Shown: positions 1 through 7,719 of the stretch, in pieces
Position numbering within the stretch: position 1 is the first letter of the stretch
Layout: each line of letters opens with the position of its first letter
Source of the DNA: an uncultured Eubacteriales bacterium
GTDB lineage: Bacteria; Bacillota; Clostridia; HGM11514
Reading direction: 5' to 3'
NCBI GenBank assembly: GCA_902492655.1
Contig: CABUMF010000021.1
Location: 1 to 32,172, forward strand
Length of the DNA stretch: 32,172 nt
Position numbers and translations under genes: made by a program
The notes under the pieces: model-generated
Databases searched by the model: none
What the model was told of the DNA's origin: nothing
Seen by the model: the letters and a program-made list of their open reading frames with translations, nothing else

Positions 1-167
1 TAAAGGATCTTCCCAAAGAGGAAGTAACCGACGAGGCTGAAGGCGAAGAAAAGACAGAGGAATCTTCAGAAGAAACAACTGAGGAAACCACTGATGAAGC
101 GGCTTCCGAAGAAACTTCCGAAACAACAGAAGATACAGCAGATGCTGAAACAGAGTCTAAAAAATAA
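1..167 (+). CDS. C-terminal end of an unidentified protein with a Glu/Thr/Ser-rich acidic tail (5' partial)
   Basis: The reading frame is open from base 3 to the TAA at 165-167, and the start lies outside the window. The visible 54 residues are almost all Glu, Thr, Ser, Asp and Ala, with loose repeats of the type SEETT/TEETTDEA, and end in ESKK. This is a disordered, strongly acidic tail. Such tails occur on several unrelated clostridial proteins (chaperones, isomerases, secreted or envelope proteins), so the family cannot be told from this piece. A strong terminator follows 16 bases after the stop, so this is the last gene of its transcript. The frame is certain because the other two plus frames are closed. 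Confidence 0.8.
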   Translation, partial: KDLPKEEVTDEAEGEEKTEESSEETTEETTDEAASEETSETTEDTADAETESKK

Positions 168-183
168 GTCTTTATAAAACAAT

Positions 184-217
184 CCACCGAGGCGTGCATG
201 CCTCGGTGGTTCTTTTT
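184..217 (+). terminator. Rho-independent terminator after the acidic-tail gene
   Basis: A perfect 10-bp stem (CCACCGAGGC, 184-193, with GCCTCGGTGG, 200-209) closes a 6-base loop and is followed by TTCTTTTT. Read on the minus strand the hairpin is followed by ATTGTTTT, so it may also end the araC-type transcript arriving from the other side. Confidence 0.9.
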
Positions 218-245
218 GCTCATATTTTATGAAAAATATAATTTA

Positions 246-1184
246 TTATTCTTCGGGAGAATTTTCCGCATCATATTCATAAAACGCATTTATTGACTTA
301 TTAATTGCGGAATGTACAAAGCTCGCGCTATCTTGCTTATAGGTTCTTATAAAAGCAGGCTTAACTCCGATATATTTACGAAATGTCTTATAAAAATGGG
401 TTTTATTGTTAAAGCCTGACATTACAGCAATCTCCTGTACGGGAATTTGAGTTTCGATAAGAAGATTCATTGCATGAGCAATTCTTTTTTTCATAAGATA
501 ATCCGAAAAACCGCAACCGAAATATGTTTTCAGCAGCTTGCTGAAATAAACCTCGGAATAATTGCACATACGGCTGATGCTTTTAAGAGTCAGTTTTTCG
601 CTTGAGTGCGCATCAATATAATCTATCCCCTTTTTCAGCTTATCGGGAAGCGAAAGCGCATCGCGTCTGACATTTTTCTCCGTTACCGTATTGCGGTTGG
701 TTTGAATAAGAAAATTAATCACATTATTTTTTATTATTGTTTCAAATCCGGTTGATCTGTTAAGATTTTCTTCAAGTATCGAAAACAAAAGCTGTTCAAC
801 TCGGAGCCGCAAATGCCCGTCAAAATAAGCCAAATGATTTTTACCGTGCGGAAAAGAGGACTTTAATTCGGGAAGTGAATATATATCTTGTATCGAAGTT
901 TTTCCGGCTAACCGAGAAGAAAAATACTCGGGTCTTATCCTGAAATTAATATATGACATATTGTCGATAACAGTATATCTGTGAACCTCGCCGATGTCAA
1001 TAAACAAAGCATTTCCGTGCATAAGATGATACGGGACATCGTTGATATAGTGAATTCCCGAACCCGACAGAATATACACAAGTTCAATATAATCATGCAT
1101 ATGTTCGCCCTCGTCATGAGAGTACAAATTCATTGATATAGGCATATTGCCTTGTTCGTCTGTTATATACGGATATATTTTCAT
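246..1184 (-). CDS. AraC-family transcriptional regulator (cupin sensor + HTH)
   Basis: The 312-residue protein has the two-part AraC plan. Residues about 10-90 form a cupin-like sensing domain (HDEGEHMHDYIELVYILSG, then HLMHGNALFIDIGEVHRY), typical of sugar-sensing members. Residues about 190-290 hold the two helix-turn-helix motifs (LTLKSISRMCNYSEVYFSKLLKTYF and IPVQEIAVMSGFNNKTHFYKTFRKYIGVKP). The start at 1184 was chosen because GGAGGGTGAG lies just upstream; an ATG ten codons earlier lacks a ribosome binding site. It has its own promoter just behind the gpmI terminator. The effector and targets cannot be read from the sequence. Relatives usually activate carbohydrate uptake or breakdown genes, but none lies next to it. 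Confidence 0.9.
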   Translation of the reverse strand: MKIYPYITDEQGNMPISMNLYSHDEGEHMHDYIELVYILSGSGIHYINDVPYHLMHGNALFIDIGEVHRYTVIDNMSYINFRIRPEYFSSRLAGKTSIQDIYSLPELKSSFPHGKNHLAYFDGHLRLRVEQLLFSILEENLNRSTGFETIIKNNVINFLIQTNRNTVTEKNVRRDALSLPDKLKKGIDYIDAHSSEKLTLKSISRMCNYSEVYFSKLLKTYFGCGFSDYLMKKRIAHAMNLLIETQIPVQEIAVMSGFNNKTHFYKTFRKYIGVKPAFIRTYKQDSASFVHSAINKSINAFYEYDAENSPEE

Positions 1185-1204
1185 TTTCTCACCCTCCCAT
1201 GAAT

Positions 1205-1233
1205 ATTGTAACACATTTTCCGGAATAAAGCAA
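1205..1233 (-). promoter_or_regulatory. Sigma-A promoter of the AraC-family gene
   Basis: On the minus strand, TTGCTT (1233-1228), a 17-base spacer and TACAAT (1210-1205), with an extended -10 TG one base before it. The predicted leader is only about 14 bases, just enough for the ribosome binding site. Confidence 0.75.
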
Positions 1234-1270
1234 CAAAAAAGAAAAAGGCAAGCGCCATGCCTGCCTTTTT
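1234..1270 (-). terminator. Terminator after gpmI
   Basis: On the minus strand GGCAGGC (1265-1259) pairs with GCTTGCC (1253-1247), with one G-T pair, around a 5-base loop, followed by TTTTTCTTTTTT. It separates the glycolytic operon from the AraC-family gene. Confidence 0.85.
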
Positions 1271-1279
1271 TCGGAAGTT

Positions 1280-2794
1280 TTATTTTACAATAAGGCTTTC
1301 GCCTGTCATTGCCGACGGTTTTTCTTCACCCATGAGCTCCAAAAGCGTAGGTGCAAGATCCGCAAGTCTGCCTTCCTTAAGCTTTTTATCTCCTGCTCCG
1401 ACCATAATAAGCGGAACCTTGTTCGTTGTATGAGCTGTGAATGCACCGCCTGTTTCGTAATCAATCATTTGGTCTGCATTGCCGTGATCCGCTGTTACAA
1501 GCGCAATACCGCCCATTTCACGGATTGCATCTATCGTTCTTCCGAGACATTCGTCCACGGCTTCAACAGCCTTGACCGCAGCATCAAACACTCCGGTATG
1601 ACCTACCATGTCGCAGTTTGCGTAGTTAAGAACTATAACATCATATTTGCCGGACTTGATTCTTTCCACAACCTCGTCCGTAACCTTATAAGCGCTCATT
1701 TCAGGCTGAAGATCATATGTTGCAACCTTCGGGGAAGGCACGAGGCATCTGTCCTCACCCTCATATTCCTTTTCAACACCGCCGTTAAAGAAGAATGTAA
1801 CATGAGCATATTTTTCCGTTTCGGCAATTCTCAGCTGTGTATAACCCTTTTTGCTGATATATTCACCGAAAGTATCGTCAAGACTTTCGGGCTTAAACGC
1901 AACGGAAACATTCGGAATTGTTGCATCATACTGAGTCATACATACAAAAGTAATCGGGAGCAATTCTCTTTCAAATCCGGAAAATTCGGGGTCAACAAGA
2001 GTTCTTGTAATTTCCCTTGCACGGTCGGGGCGGAAGTTAAAGAAGATAACGCTATCCCCTGCCTTCATACCTTCATAGCCCCCGGAAACCGTAGGAACTA
2101 TAAATTCATCCGTAACCTCGGCGGCATAGGATTTTTCAACAGCCGAAACCGGACAATCGAATTTTTCTCCTTCGGCTTTAACTATTGCGTTATAAGCCTT
2201 TACTACTCTTTCCCAACGATTGTCTCTGTCCATTGCGTAATATCTTCCTTCAATCGTGGCGATTTTTCCCGTACCGATTTCAGAAAGCTTATCGGAAAGC
2301 TCCTTCACAAAATCAATACCGCTTTCGGGAGGAACATCACGACCGTCCATAAAGCAATGAACATAAACCTTCTCAAGTCCCGCGCGCTTCGCAAGTTCAA
2401 CCAAAGCATAAAGATGCGTGTTGTGACTGTGAACACCGCCGGAGGAAAGAAGCCCCATAAGATGAAGTGCCGAACCCTTCTTTTTGCAGTTTTCCACAGC
2501 TGCCGTAAACTCCGGATTTTCAAAGAAATCCCCGTCGGAAATAGACTTTGTAATTCTTGTAAGTTCCTGATAAACAATTCTGCCGGCACCGATATTTGTA
2601 TGCCCCACCTCCGAATTGCCCATCTGCCCGTCGGGCAAGCCTACATCCAGTCCGCTGGCACTTATCTTTGTGGAGGGATTTTCCGCAAAAAGCTTGTCAA
2701 TATTCGGAGTATTTGCCGCCTTTATGGCATTGCCTTCGGCATTGTCATTAATTCCGAAGCCGTCAAGTATAATCAAACTAATCGGTTTTTTCAT
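1280..2794 (-). CDS. gpmI: 2,3-bisphosphoglycerate-independent phosphoglycerate mutase
   Basis: This enzyme converts 3-phosphoglycerate to 2-phosphoglycerate in glycolysis using two Mn ions and a phosphoserine intermediate. The 504-residue length is normal for the family. Asp11 (LIILDGFG) and the nucleophile Ser61 (GQMGNSEVGH) are in place, and the C-terminal metal-site motifs CDMVGHTG and TADHGNADQM are present. The start at ATG 2794 (MKKPISLI) fits the family. A TTG seven codons upstream overlaps the AAAGGA ribosome binding site and is not used here. It is the last gene of pgk-tpiA-gpmI, separated from tpiA by a GC-rich hairpin that may lower its expression. Confidence 0.97.
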   Translation of the reverse strand: MKKPISLIILDGFGINDNAEGNAIKAANTPNIDKLFAENPSTKISASGLDVGLPDGQMGNSEVGHTNIGAGRIVYQELTRITKSISDGDFFENPEFTAAVENCKKKGSALHLMGLLSSGGVHSHNTHLYALVELAKRAGLEKVYVHCFMDGRDVPPESGIDFVKELSDKLSEIGTGKIATIEGRYYAMDRDNRWERVVKAYNAIVKAEGEKFDCPVSAVEKSYAAEVTDEFIVPTVSGGYEGMKAGDSVIFFNFRPDRAREITRTLVDPEFSGFERELLPITFVCMTQYDATIPNVSVAFKPESLDDTFGEYISKKGYTQLRIAETEKYAHVTFFFNGGVEKEYEGEDRCLVPSPKVATYDLQPEMSAYKVTDEVVERIKSGKYDVIVLNYANCDMVGHTGVFDAAVKAVEAVDECLGRTIDAIREMGGIALVTADHGNADQMIDYETGGAFTAHTTNKVPLIMVGAGDKKLKEGRLADLAPTLLELMGEEKPSAMTGESLIVK

Positions 2795-2817
2795 AATAAT
2801 ATCTTGTCCTTTCAATG

Positions 2818-2846
2818 CATAAAATCGGGGCGGTTCACCGCCCCGA
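2818..2846 (-). terminator. Terminator-like hairpin between tpiA and gpmI
   Basis: On the minus strand TCGGGGCGG (2846-2838) pairs perfectly with CCGCCCCGA (2833-2825) around TGAA, followed by TTTTATG. The U-tract is short, so it probably works as a partial terminator or as a 3' end protecting the pgk-tpiA message. No promoter for gpmI is visible after it. Confidence 0.6.
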
Positions 2847-2857
2847 CAATTCCGGAT

Positions 2858-3610
2858 TTATTTTACCGCATATACAATTGCTGCAAAATCTTCGGATTTA
2901 AGCGCAGCGCCGCCGATAAGACCGCCGTCAATATCAGGCATTTCAAGAAGCTCCTCGGCATTGGAGGGTTTCATGCTTCCGCCGTACTGAATTGTAAACT
3001 CGGGAGCGCATTTTTCACAGTAAAGACCTGCTATAACCTCTCTTATTCCCTTGCAAACCTCTTCAGCCTGCTCGCTTGTGGCTGTCTTGCCCGTTCCGAT
3101 TGCCCAAATAGGCTCATAAGCAATAACTACCTTCTTTGCATCCTCGGGAGCAATGCCTGCAAAAGCTTTTTTAATCTGGATAGAAATGAAATCCATCGTA
3201 ATTCCGGCTTCTCTCTGTTCCAATGTTTCGCCTACGCAAACAATCGGGATAAGCCCCTTTTCAAGAGCCTTTACAGTCTTTTTGTTAACGCTTTCGTCAG
3301 TTTCCGCAAAATATTCTCTTCTCTCGGAATGACCGATGATTACATACTCAACGCCCATATCCTTGAGCATATCCGCACTGACTTCTCCCGTGAAAGCGCC
3401 CTTATCTTCAAAATAAAGATTTTCGGCACCGATTTTAACATGAGTACCTTCGGCAGCTCTCAAAGCTTCGGAAAGGCACACAAAAGGTGTACAGCAAACA
3501 ACCTCGCATTTTGCGTCTTTTGTTGCAGCTACAACCTCTTTTACATAGTCATAAGTTTCGGAAGGAAGCTTATTCATCTTCCAGTTTCCGGCAATAATAT
3601 ACTTACCCAT
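2858..3610 (-). CDS. tpiA: Triosephosphate isomerase
   Basis: It interconverts dihydroxyacetone phosphate and glyceraldehyde 3-phosphate in the cytoplasm. The 250-residue length is typical. All catalytic residues are seen: Asn9 and Lys11 (AGNWKMN), His94 (IIGHSERR) and Glu166 (AYEPIWAIGTGKTA, which also contains the flexible loop 6). The C-terminal phosphate-binding motifs YGGSMKPSN and GGLIGGAALK are present. The ATG at 3610 has AAGGAGA nine bases upstream; the longer frame from a TTG overlaps that site and is rejected. It sits 24 bases after pgk and before gpmI in a lower-glycolysis operon. Confidence 0.98.
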   Translation of the reverse strand: MGKYIIAGNWKMNKLPSETYDYVKEVVAATKDAKCEVVCCTPFVCLSEALRAAEGTHVKIGAENLYFEDKGAFTGEVSADMLKDMGVEYVIIGHSERREYFAETDESVNKKTVKALEKGLIPIVCVGETLEQREAGITMDFISIQIKKAFAGIAPEDAKKVVIAYEPIWAIGTGKTATSEQAEEVCKGIREVIAGLYCEKCAPEFTIQYGGSMKPSNAEELLEMPDIDGGLIGGAALKSEDFAAIVYAVK

Positions 3611-3634
3611 TTGTAAAAATCTCCTTATCAAAAA

Positions 3635-4831
3635 TTATTTATCGCAAAGAGCTGCGATTCCGGGAAGCTCTTTTCCTTCGAGGAATTCAAGGGACGCTCC
3701 GCCGCCTGTGGAAATATGAGTCATCTTGTCGCCAAGACCTGCCTGATTTACAGCGGCAACGCTGTCGCCTCCGCCGATAACCGTAACGGCATCAATTTCG
3801 GAGAGAACCTTTGCGATTGCATTTGTTCCCTTCGCAAATTTAGGCATTTCAAACACGCCCATAGGTCCGTTCCAAACAACGGTCTTTGCTCCGCGTATAG
3901 CCTCGGAATAAAGCTCGATTGTCTTTTCGCCGATGTCAAGACCTTCCCAACCGGGTTCGATGCAGCCCTTATCAACAGTTTTTGATTCGGCATCGTTGCT
4001 GAATTCGTTTGCAACAACGGTATCAACCGGAATAAGGAGCTTAACGCCCTTTTCCTCAGCTTTTGCCATCATTTCCTTTGCATAGTCAATATAGTCGGGT
4101 TCCAAAAGAGAATCGCCAACCTCGCCGCCGAGAGCTTTAATAAACGTATAAGCCATTCCACCGCCGATAATAAGGGTGTCAACCTTCTCGAGAAGATTGT
4201 TAATAACCGAAATCTTGGATGAAACCTTTGAGCCGCCCAGGATTGCAACGAGAGGTCTTACAGGATTGTTTACGGCGTTTCCGAGGAACTTTATTTCCTT
4301 TTCGATGAGATAGCCGCAAACCGATTCCTTGATGTATTTTGTAACGCCCACATTTGAGCAATGAGCACGGTGAGCCGTACCGAAAGCATCATTTACAAAA
4401 ACATCCGCAAGGGAAGCAAGCTCTTCGCTGAATGAATCAACATTCTTTGTTTCTTCTGCTCTGTATCTTGTGTTTTCGAGGAGAACAACATCTCCGTCTT
4501 TCATTTCGGCAACTGCCTTCTTTGCGTTTTCGCCCACTACATTGTCATCCTTTGCAAAAACAACATCCTTTCCGAGCTTTTCGGAAAGCTTCTTTGCAAC
4601 CGGAGCAAGCGAAAGCTCGGGCTTGGGCTCGCCCTTCGGCTTACCTAAGTGAGAACAAAGAATAACCTTTGCACCGTTATCAATTAAGTATTTGATTGTG
4701 GGAAGCGCACCGTCAATTCTGGTTTCGTCAGTAATCTCAAGATTCTCGTTAAGAGGAACATTAAAGTCGCATCTTACCAGAACTCTCTTTCCGGATACCG
4801 AAATATCCTCGATTGATTTCTTGTTGTACAT
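3635..4831 (-). CDS. pgk: Phosphoglycerate kinase
   Basis: It transfers phosphate from 1,3-bisphosphoglycerate to ADP. The 398 residues match the family length. The N-terminal substrate-binding motif (VLVRCDFNVPL, residues about 17-27), the basic SHLGKPKGE segment and the C-terminal nucleotide site (NGPMGVFEMPKFAKGT and GGGDSVAAV) are intact. The start ATG 4831 (MYNKKSIEDISV) follows GAGGTGA. The upstream 22 codons of open frame are promoter and leader sequence. It is the first gene of pgk-tpiA-gpmI. The glyceraldehyde-3-phosphate dehydrogenase gene that often precedes pgk is not in the window. Confidence 0.98.
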   Translation of the reverse strand: MYNKKSIEDISVSGKRVLVRCDFNVPLNENLEITDETRIDGALPTIKYLIDNGAKVILCSHLGKPKGEPKPELSLAPVAKKLSEKLGKDVVFAKDDNVVGENAKKAVAEMKDGDVVLLENTRYRAEETKNVDSFSEELASLADVFVNDAFGTAHRAHCSNVGVTKYIKESVCGYLIEKEIKFLGNAVNNPVRPLVAILGGSKVSSKISVINNLLEKVDTLIIGGGMAYTFIKALGGEVGDSLLEPDYIDYAKEMMAKAEEKGVKLLIPVDTVVANEFSNDAESKTVDKGCIEPGWEGLDIGEKTIELYSEAIRGAKTVVWNGPMGVFEMPKFAKGTNAIAKVLSEIDAVTVIGGGDSVAAVNQAGLGDKMTHISTGGGASLEFLEGKELPGIAALCDK

Positions 4832-4885
4832 CAAAATCACCTCATATATAATATTGTTAAAATTTTGCCAAAGTGTTCTAATAAT

Positions 4886-4914
4886 ATAATACACCAAAAC
4901 CCGAAAAAAATCAA
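4886..4914 (-). promoter_or_regulatory. Probable sigma-A promoter of pgk-tpiA-gpmI
   Basis: On the minus strand TTGATT (4914-4909), a 17-base spacer and TATTAT (4891-4886). It abuts the degV stop codon. No terminator is visible between degV and pgk, so read-through from lepA-degV may add to transcription. Confidence 0.6.
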
Positions 4915-4915
4915 G

Positions 4916-5800
4916 TTAATTTATGCAATCGTTTTCAAATTCGGGATTTATTACAAAAACAGCAGAAAAGCCGGGGCCTGCATGAGCACCTACCACAACA
5001 CCAACATTGAAATCTTCAAATTCGGTGCAGCCGAACTCCTCCGTAAGCTTTGCTTTATACTTATCGGAAAGCTCGGGATTCGCAGCTGTACCGATAATAA
5101 CCCTTTCAAAATCCGCATTTCCCTTGTGGCTTTTTAAAAGCTGAATAATTCTCGGAAGAATTTTTTTGCTTCCTCTTACCATATCCACCTGCTCAACAAG
5201 ACCACCCTTAAGCGACAAAATGGGCTTGAGATCCAAAAAAGTTCCGATAGCGGCTTTGGCAGAATTTATTCTTCCGCCCTTTTTTAAGTATTCGAGGCTG
5301 TCCACCGCAAAGTATATGTCATAATGCCTTCTTATATACTCGGTTTTTTCGAGAATTTCTTCAACGGATTTTCCTTCGGCTGCCATTTGTGCGGCATTGA
5401 CAACCAAATAACCGTAAGGATAACTCAAAAGCTGAGAATCAAATGTAACAATTCGGCAAGTTCCGCCCTCGTCCTCATACATTTCCTTTGCAATGTTTGC
5501 AGACTGGAATGTCCCCGAAGCTACCGCAGGGAGCGTAATAACAATTACAGAGTCAAAGCCTTCCTTTTCGGCGTTTTTATACTGCTCCAAAAAAAGCTCG
5601 GGGCCCGCAAGAGTTGTTTTCGGAAAATCCTTTGCCGAAACGAGAAGCTTATAAAACTCCTCCGGCATAAGGTCGTACCATTCCCGATACGTTGTGCCGT
5701 CAATAGTGACACTGAGCGGACAAATGCCGATATTAAGCTCTTTTTCATAATGTCTCGGCATATCACAGCTTGAATCACATACAATTTTAATTTTACTCAT
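4916..5800 (-). CDS. DegV-family fatty-acid-binding protein
   Basis: DegV/FakB proteins bind a fatty acid in a two-domain fold and, where studied, present it to the kinase FakA for phosphorylation and use in phospholipid synthesis. The 294-residue protein shows the family pattern: KIVCDSSCDMP at the N terminus, KTTLAGPELF around residues 61-70, the lipid head-group loop LPAVASGTFQSA (90-101), and SLEYLKKGGRINSAKA near residues 166-180. Start ATG 5800 has GGAGG five bases upstream. It lies 13 bases after lepA, so the two are co-transcribed. No FakA kinase gene is in the window, and the lipid specificity is not readable. Confidence 0.92.
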   Translation of the reverse strand: MSKIKIVCDSSCDMPRHYEKELNIGICPLSVTIDGTTYREWYDLMPEEFYKLLVSAKDFPKTTLAGPELFLEQYKNAEKEGFDSVIVITLPAVASGTFQSANIAKEMYEDEGGTCRIVTFDSQLLSYPYGYLVVNAAQMAAEGKSVEEILEKTEYIRRHYDIYFAVDSLEYLKKGGRINSAKAAIGTFLDLKPILSLKGGLVEQVDMVRGSKKILPRIIQLLKSHKGNADFERVIIGTAANPELSDKYKAKLTEEFGCTEFEDFNVGVVVGAHAGPGFSAVFVINPEFENDCIN

Positions 5801-5813
5801 AACTACCTCCATA

Positions 5814-7616
5814 TTAATCGGGTTTTAATATTGACATAAACGCTTCCTGCGGAACCGATACCGTTCCGACCTGGCGCATACGCTTTTTACCTTCCTTCTG
5901 TTTTTCAAGAAGCTTCTTTTTACGAGTTATATCACCGCCGTAGCACTTTGCAAGAACATCCTTCCTGAGTGCCTTAACGGTTTCCCTTGCAATAATCTTG
6001 CCGCCTATCGCCGCCTGAATCGGGATTTCAAAAAGTTGTCTCGGAATAACCTCCTTCAGCTTCTCTGCAATGCGTCTTCCCCTTGCATACGCCTTATCCT
6101 CATGCACAATAAAGCTCATTGCGTCAACGATGTCTCCGTTCAAAAGAATGTCAAGCTTTACAAGCTTTGACCTTATATAGCCGTCAAGCTCGTAGTCAAA
6201 GGAGGCATAACCTCTCGATATTGATTTGAGCGTATCAAAAAAGTCATAAATAATCTCGTTAAGCGGTAAAATGTAATGAAGCTGTGCGCGGTCGGTATCT
6301 ATATACTGCATATCCTTGAATATACCTCGCCTGTCCTGACAAAGCTCCATAATGTTCCCAACATAGTCAACCGGCGTCATAATCGTTGCCTTTGCAACCG
6401 GCTCCTCCATAAAGTCGATTTCCACTACGGGAGGGAGATTTGCCGGATTGGATATTTCTATCATTTCACCGTTTGTTTTTGTAATCCTGTATATAACACT
6501 CGGCGCAGTTGTAACAAGGTCAAGATTATATTCCCTTTCAAGCCTTTCCTGGATAATTTCCATATGAAGAAGCCCCAAAAATCCGCACCTGAAGCCAAAG
6601 CCGAGAGCCATTGATGTTTCCGGCTCAAAAGCCAGGGAAGCATCGTTTAACTGAAGCTTTTCAAGGGCATCTCGCAAATCGTTGTATTTTGCACCGTCTG
6701 CCGGATATATACCGCAAAAAACCATTGGGTTTACCTGCTTGTACCCGGGAAGCGGTTCCGGAGCGCCGCCGGATGCCATTGTTACCGTATCCCCGACTCT
6801 TGTGTCCGAAACGCTTTTTATGGATGCGGCAATATAGCCAACCTCCCCTGCCTTAAGCTCACCGCAGGGTGACATTCCGTAGGTTTTAAGATAGCCGAGT
6901 TCAACAACCTCAAAGCATTTATCCGTTGCCATAAACCTTATTGTCTGCCCGACCTTAACCGTTCCTTCCATAACCCTTATATAAACAATTACGCCCTTAT
7001 ATGAATCATAGTACGAATCAAAAATCAAGGCACGAAGCGGCTTATCGAAATCCCGACTCGGTGCGGGGATTTTATTCACAATCTGCTCAAGAACATCCTC
7101 AATGCCTATTCCGACCTTTGCGGAAATAAGCGGAGCGTCCTGAGCTTCAATACCGATTATGTTTTCTATTTCATCCTTAACATAATCAGGTCTTGCCGAC
7201 GGCAGGTCAATTTTATTGATTACCGGCACAATCTCCAAGTTATGGTCAACCGCAAGATAAGTGTTTGCAAGGGTTTGCGCCTGTATTCCCTGCGCCGCAT
7301 CGACGATCAAAACCGCACCCTCACAAGCCGCAAGCGACCTTGAAACCTCATAATTGAAATCAACATGACCGGGAGTATCAATAAGATTCATAACATACTC
7401 CTGCCCGTCTTTTGCCTTATATATAAATCTTACAGCCCTCGCCTTTATGGTGATTCCACGCTCACGCTCCAAATCCATATTATCAAGAAGCTGCTGCTCC
7501 ATATCCCTTTCGCTGACATCGCCTGTTATTTCAAGCAGTCTGTCGGCAAGCGTGGATTTGCCATGGTCAATATGGGCAATGATACAAAAATTCCTTATAT
7601 TGCTATCCTGTGGCAT
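5814..7616 (-). CDS. lepA: Elongation factor 4 (back-translocating GTPase LepA)
   Basis: LepA is a ribosome-associated GTPase that remodels stalled or misassembled translation complexes. The 600 residues are the usual size. G-motifs are clear: G1 AHIDHGKST (14-22), the switch I segment ERGITIKA, G3 DTPGHVDF (80-87) and G4 NKIDLP (134-139). The C-terminal LepA-specific domain is present (LVKLDILLNGDIVDAMSFI; GGDITRKKKLLEKQKEGKKRM). The ATG 7616 has GGAGGAAAG directly upstream. It is the first gene of lepA-degV, transcribed away from the sipL-like gene. Confidence 0.98.
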   Translation of the reverse strand: MPQDSNIRNFCIIAHIDHGKSTLADRLLEITGDVSERDMEQQLLDNMDLERERGITIKARAVRFIYKAKDGQEYVMNLIDTPGHVDFNYEVSRSLAACEGAVLIVDAAQGIQAQTLANTYLAVDHNLEIVPVINKIDLPSARPDYVKDEIENIIGIEAQDAPLISAKVGIGIEDVLEQIVNKIPAPSRDFDKPLRALIFDSYYDSYKGVIVYIRVMEGTVKVGQTIRFMATDKCFEVVELGYLKTYGMSPCGELKAGEVGYIAASIKSVSDTRVGDTVTMASGGAPEPLPGYKQVNPMVFCGIYPADGAKYNDLRDALEKLQLNDASLAFEPETSMALGFGFRCGFLGLLHMEIIQERLEREYNLDLVTTAPSVIYRITKTNGEMIEISNPANLPPVVEIDFMEEPVAKATIMTPVDYVGNIMELCQDRRGIFKDMQYIDTDRAQLHYILPLNEIIYDFFDTLKSISRGYASFDYELDGYIRSKLVKLDILLNGDIVDAMSFIVHEDKAYARGRRIAEKLKEVIPRQLFEIPIQAAIGGKIIARETVKALRKDVLAKCYGGDITRKKKLLEKQKEGKKRMRQVGTVSVPQEAFMSILKPD

Positions 7617-7650
7617 ACTTTCCTCCGAATTAAAACTCTATTCATACAAT

Positions 7651-7679
7651 ATTATAGCATAAATTTTCCGAAATTACAA
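7651..7679 (-). promoter_or_regulatory. Sigma-A promoter of lepA-degV
   Basis: On the minus strand TTGTAA (7679-7674), a 17-base spacer and a perfect TATAAT (7656-7651) with extended -10 TGC before it. The predicted start lies about 28 bases ahead of the lepA ATG. Confidence 0.8.
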
Positions 7680-7719
7680 TATAAATATAACAATTAATGT
7701 TTGTAATGGAGGACAAATC

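Noticed and set aside
246..1184. AraC-family protein as regulator of the three binding-protein genes
   Set aside because: The family fits sugar uptake, but the gene lies more than 22 kb away, and no copy of the 28-bp element was noticed near its own promoter.
1430..3616. A 728-codon open frame on the plus strand opposite gpmI and tpiA
   Set aside because: It is the complement of two fully recognisable enzymes, has no ribosome binding site and no recognisable domain, and is rich in Cys, Phe and Asn as expected for an antisense shadow of this codon usage.
7617..7719. CATACAAT at 7643-7650 as a sigma-E promoter for the sipL-like gene
   Set aside because: It resembles the sigma-E -10 box, but no matching -35 lies 13-15 bases upstream, and the stretch is already used by the lepA promoter on the other strand.
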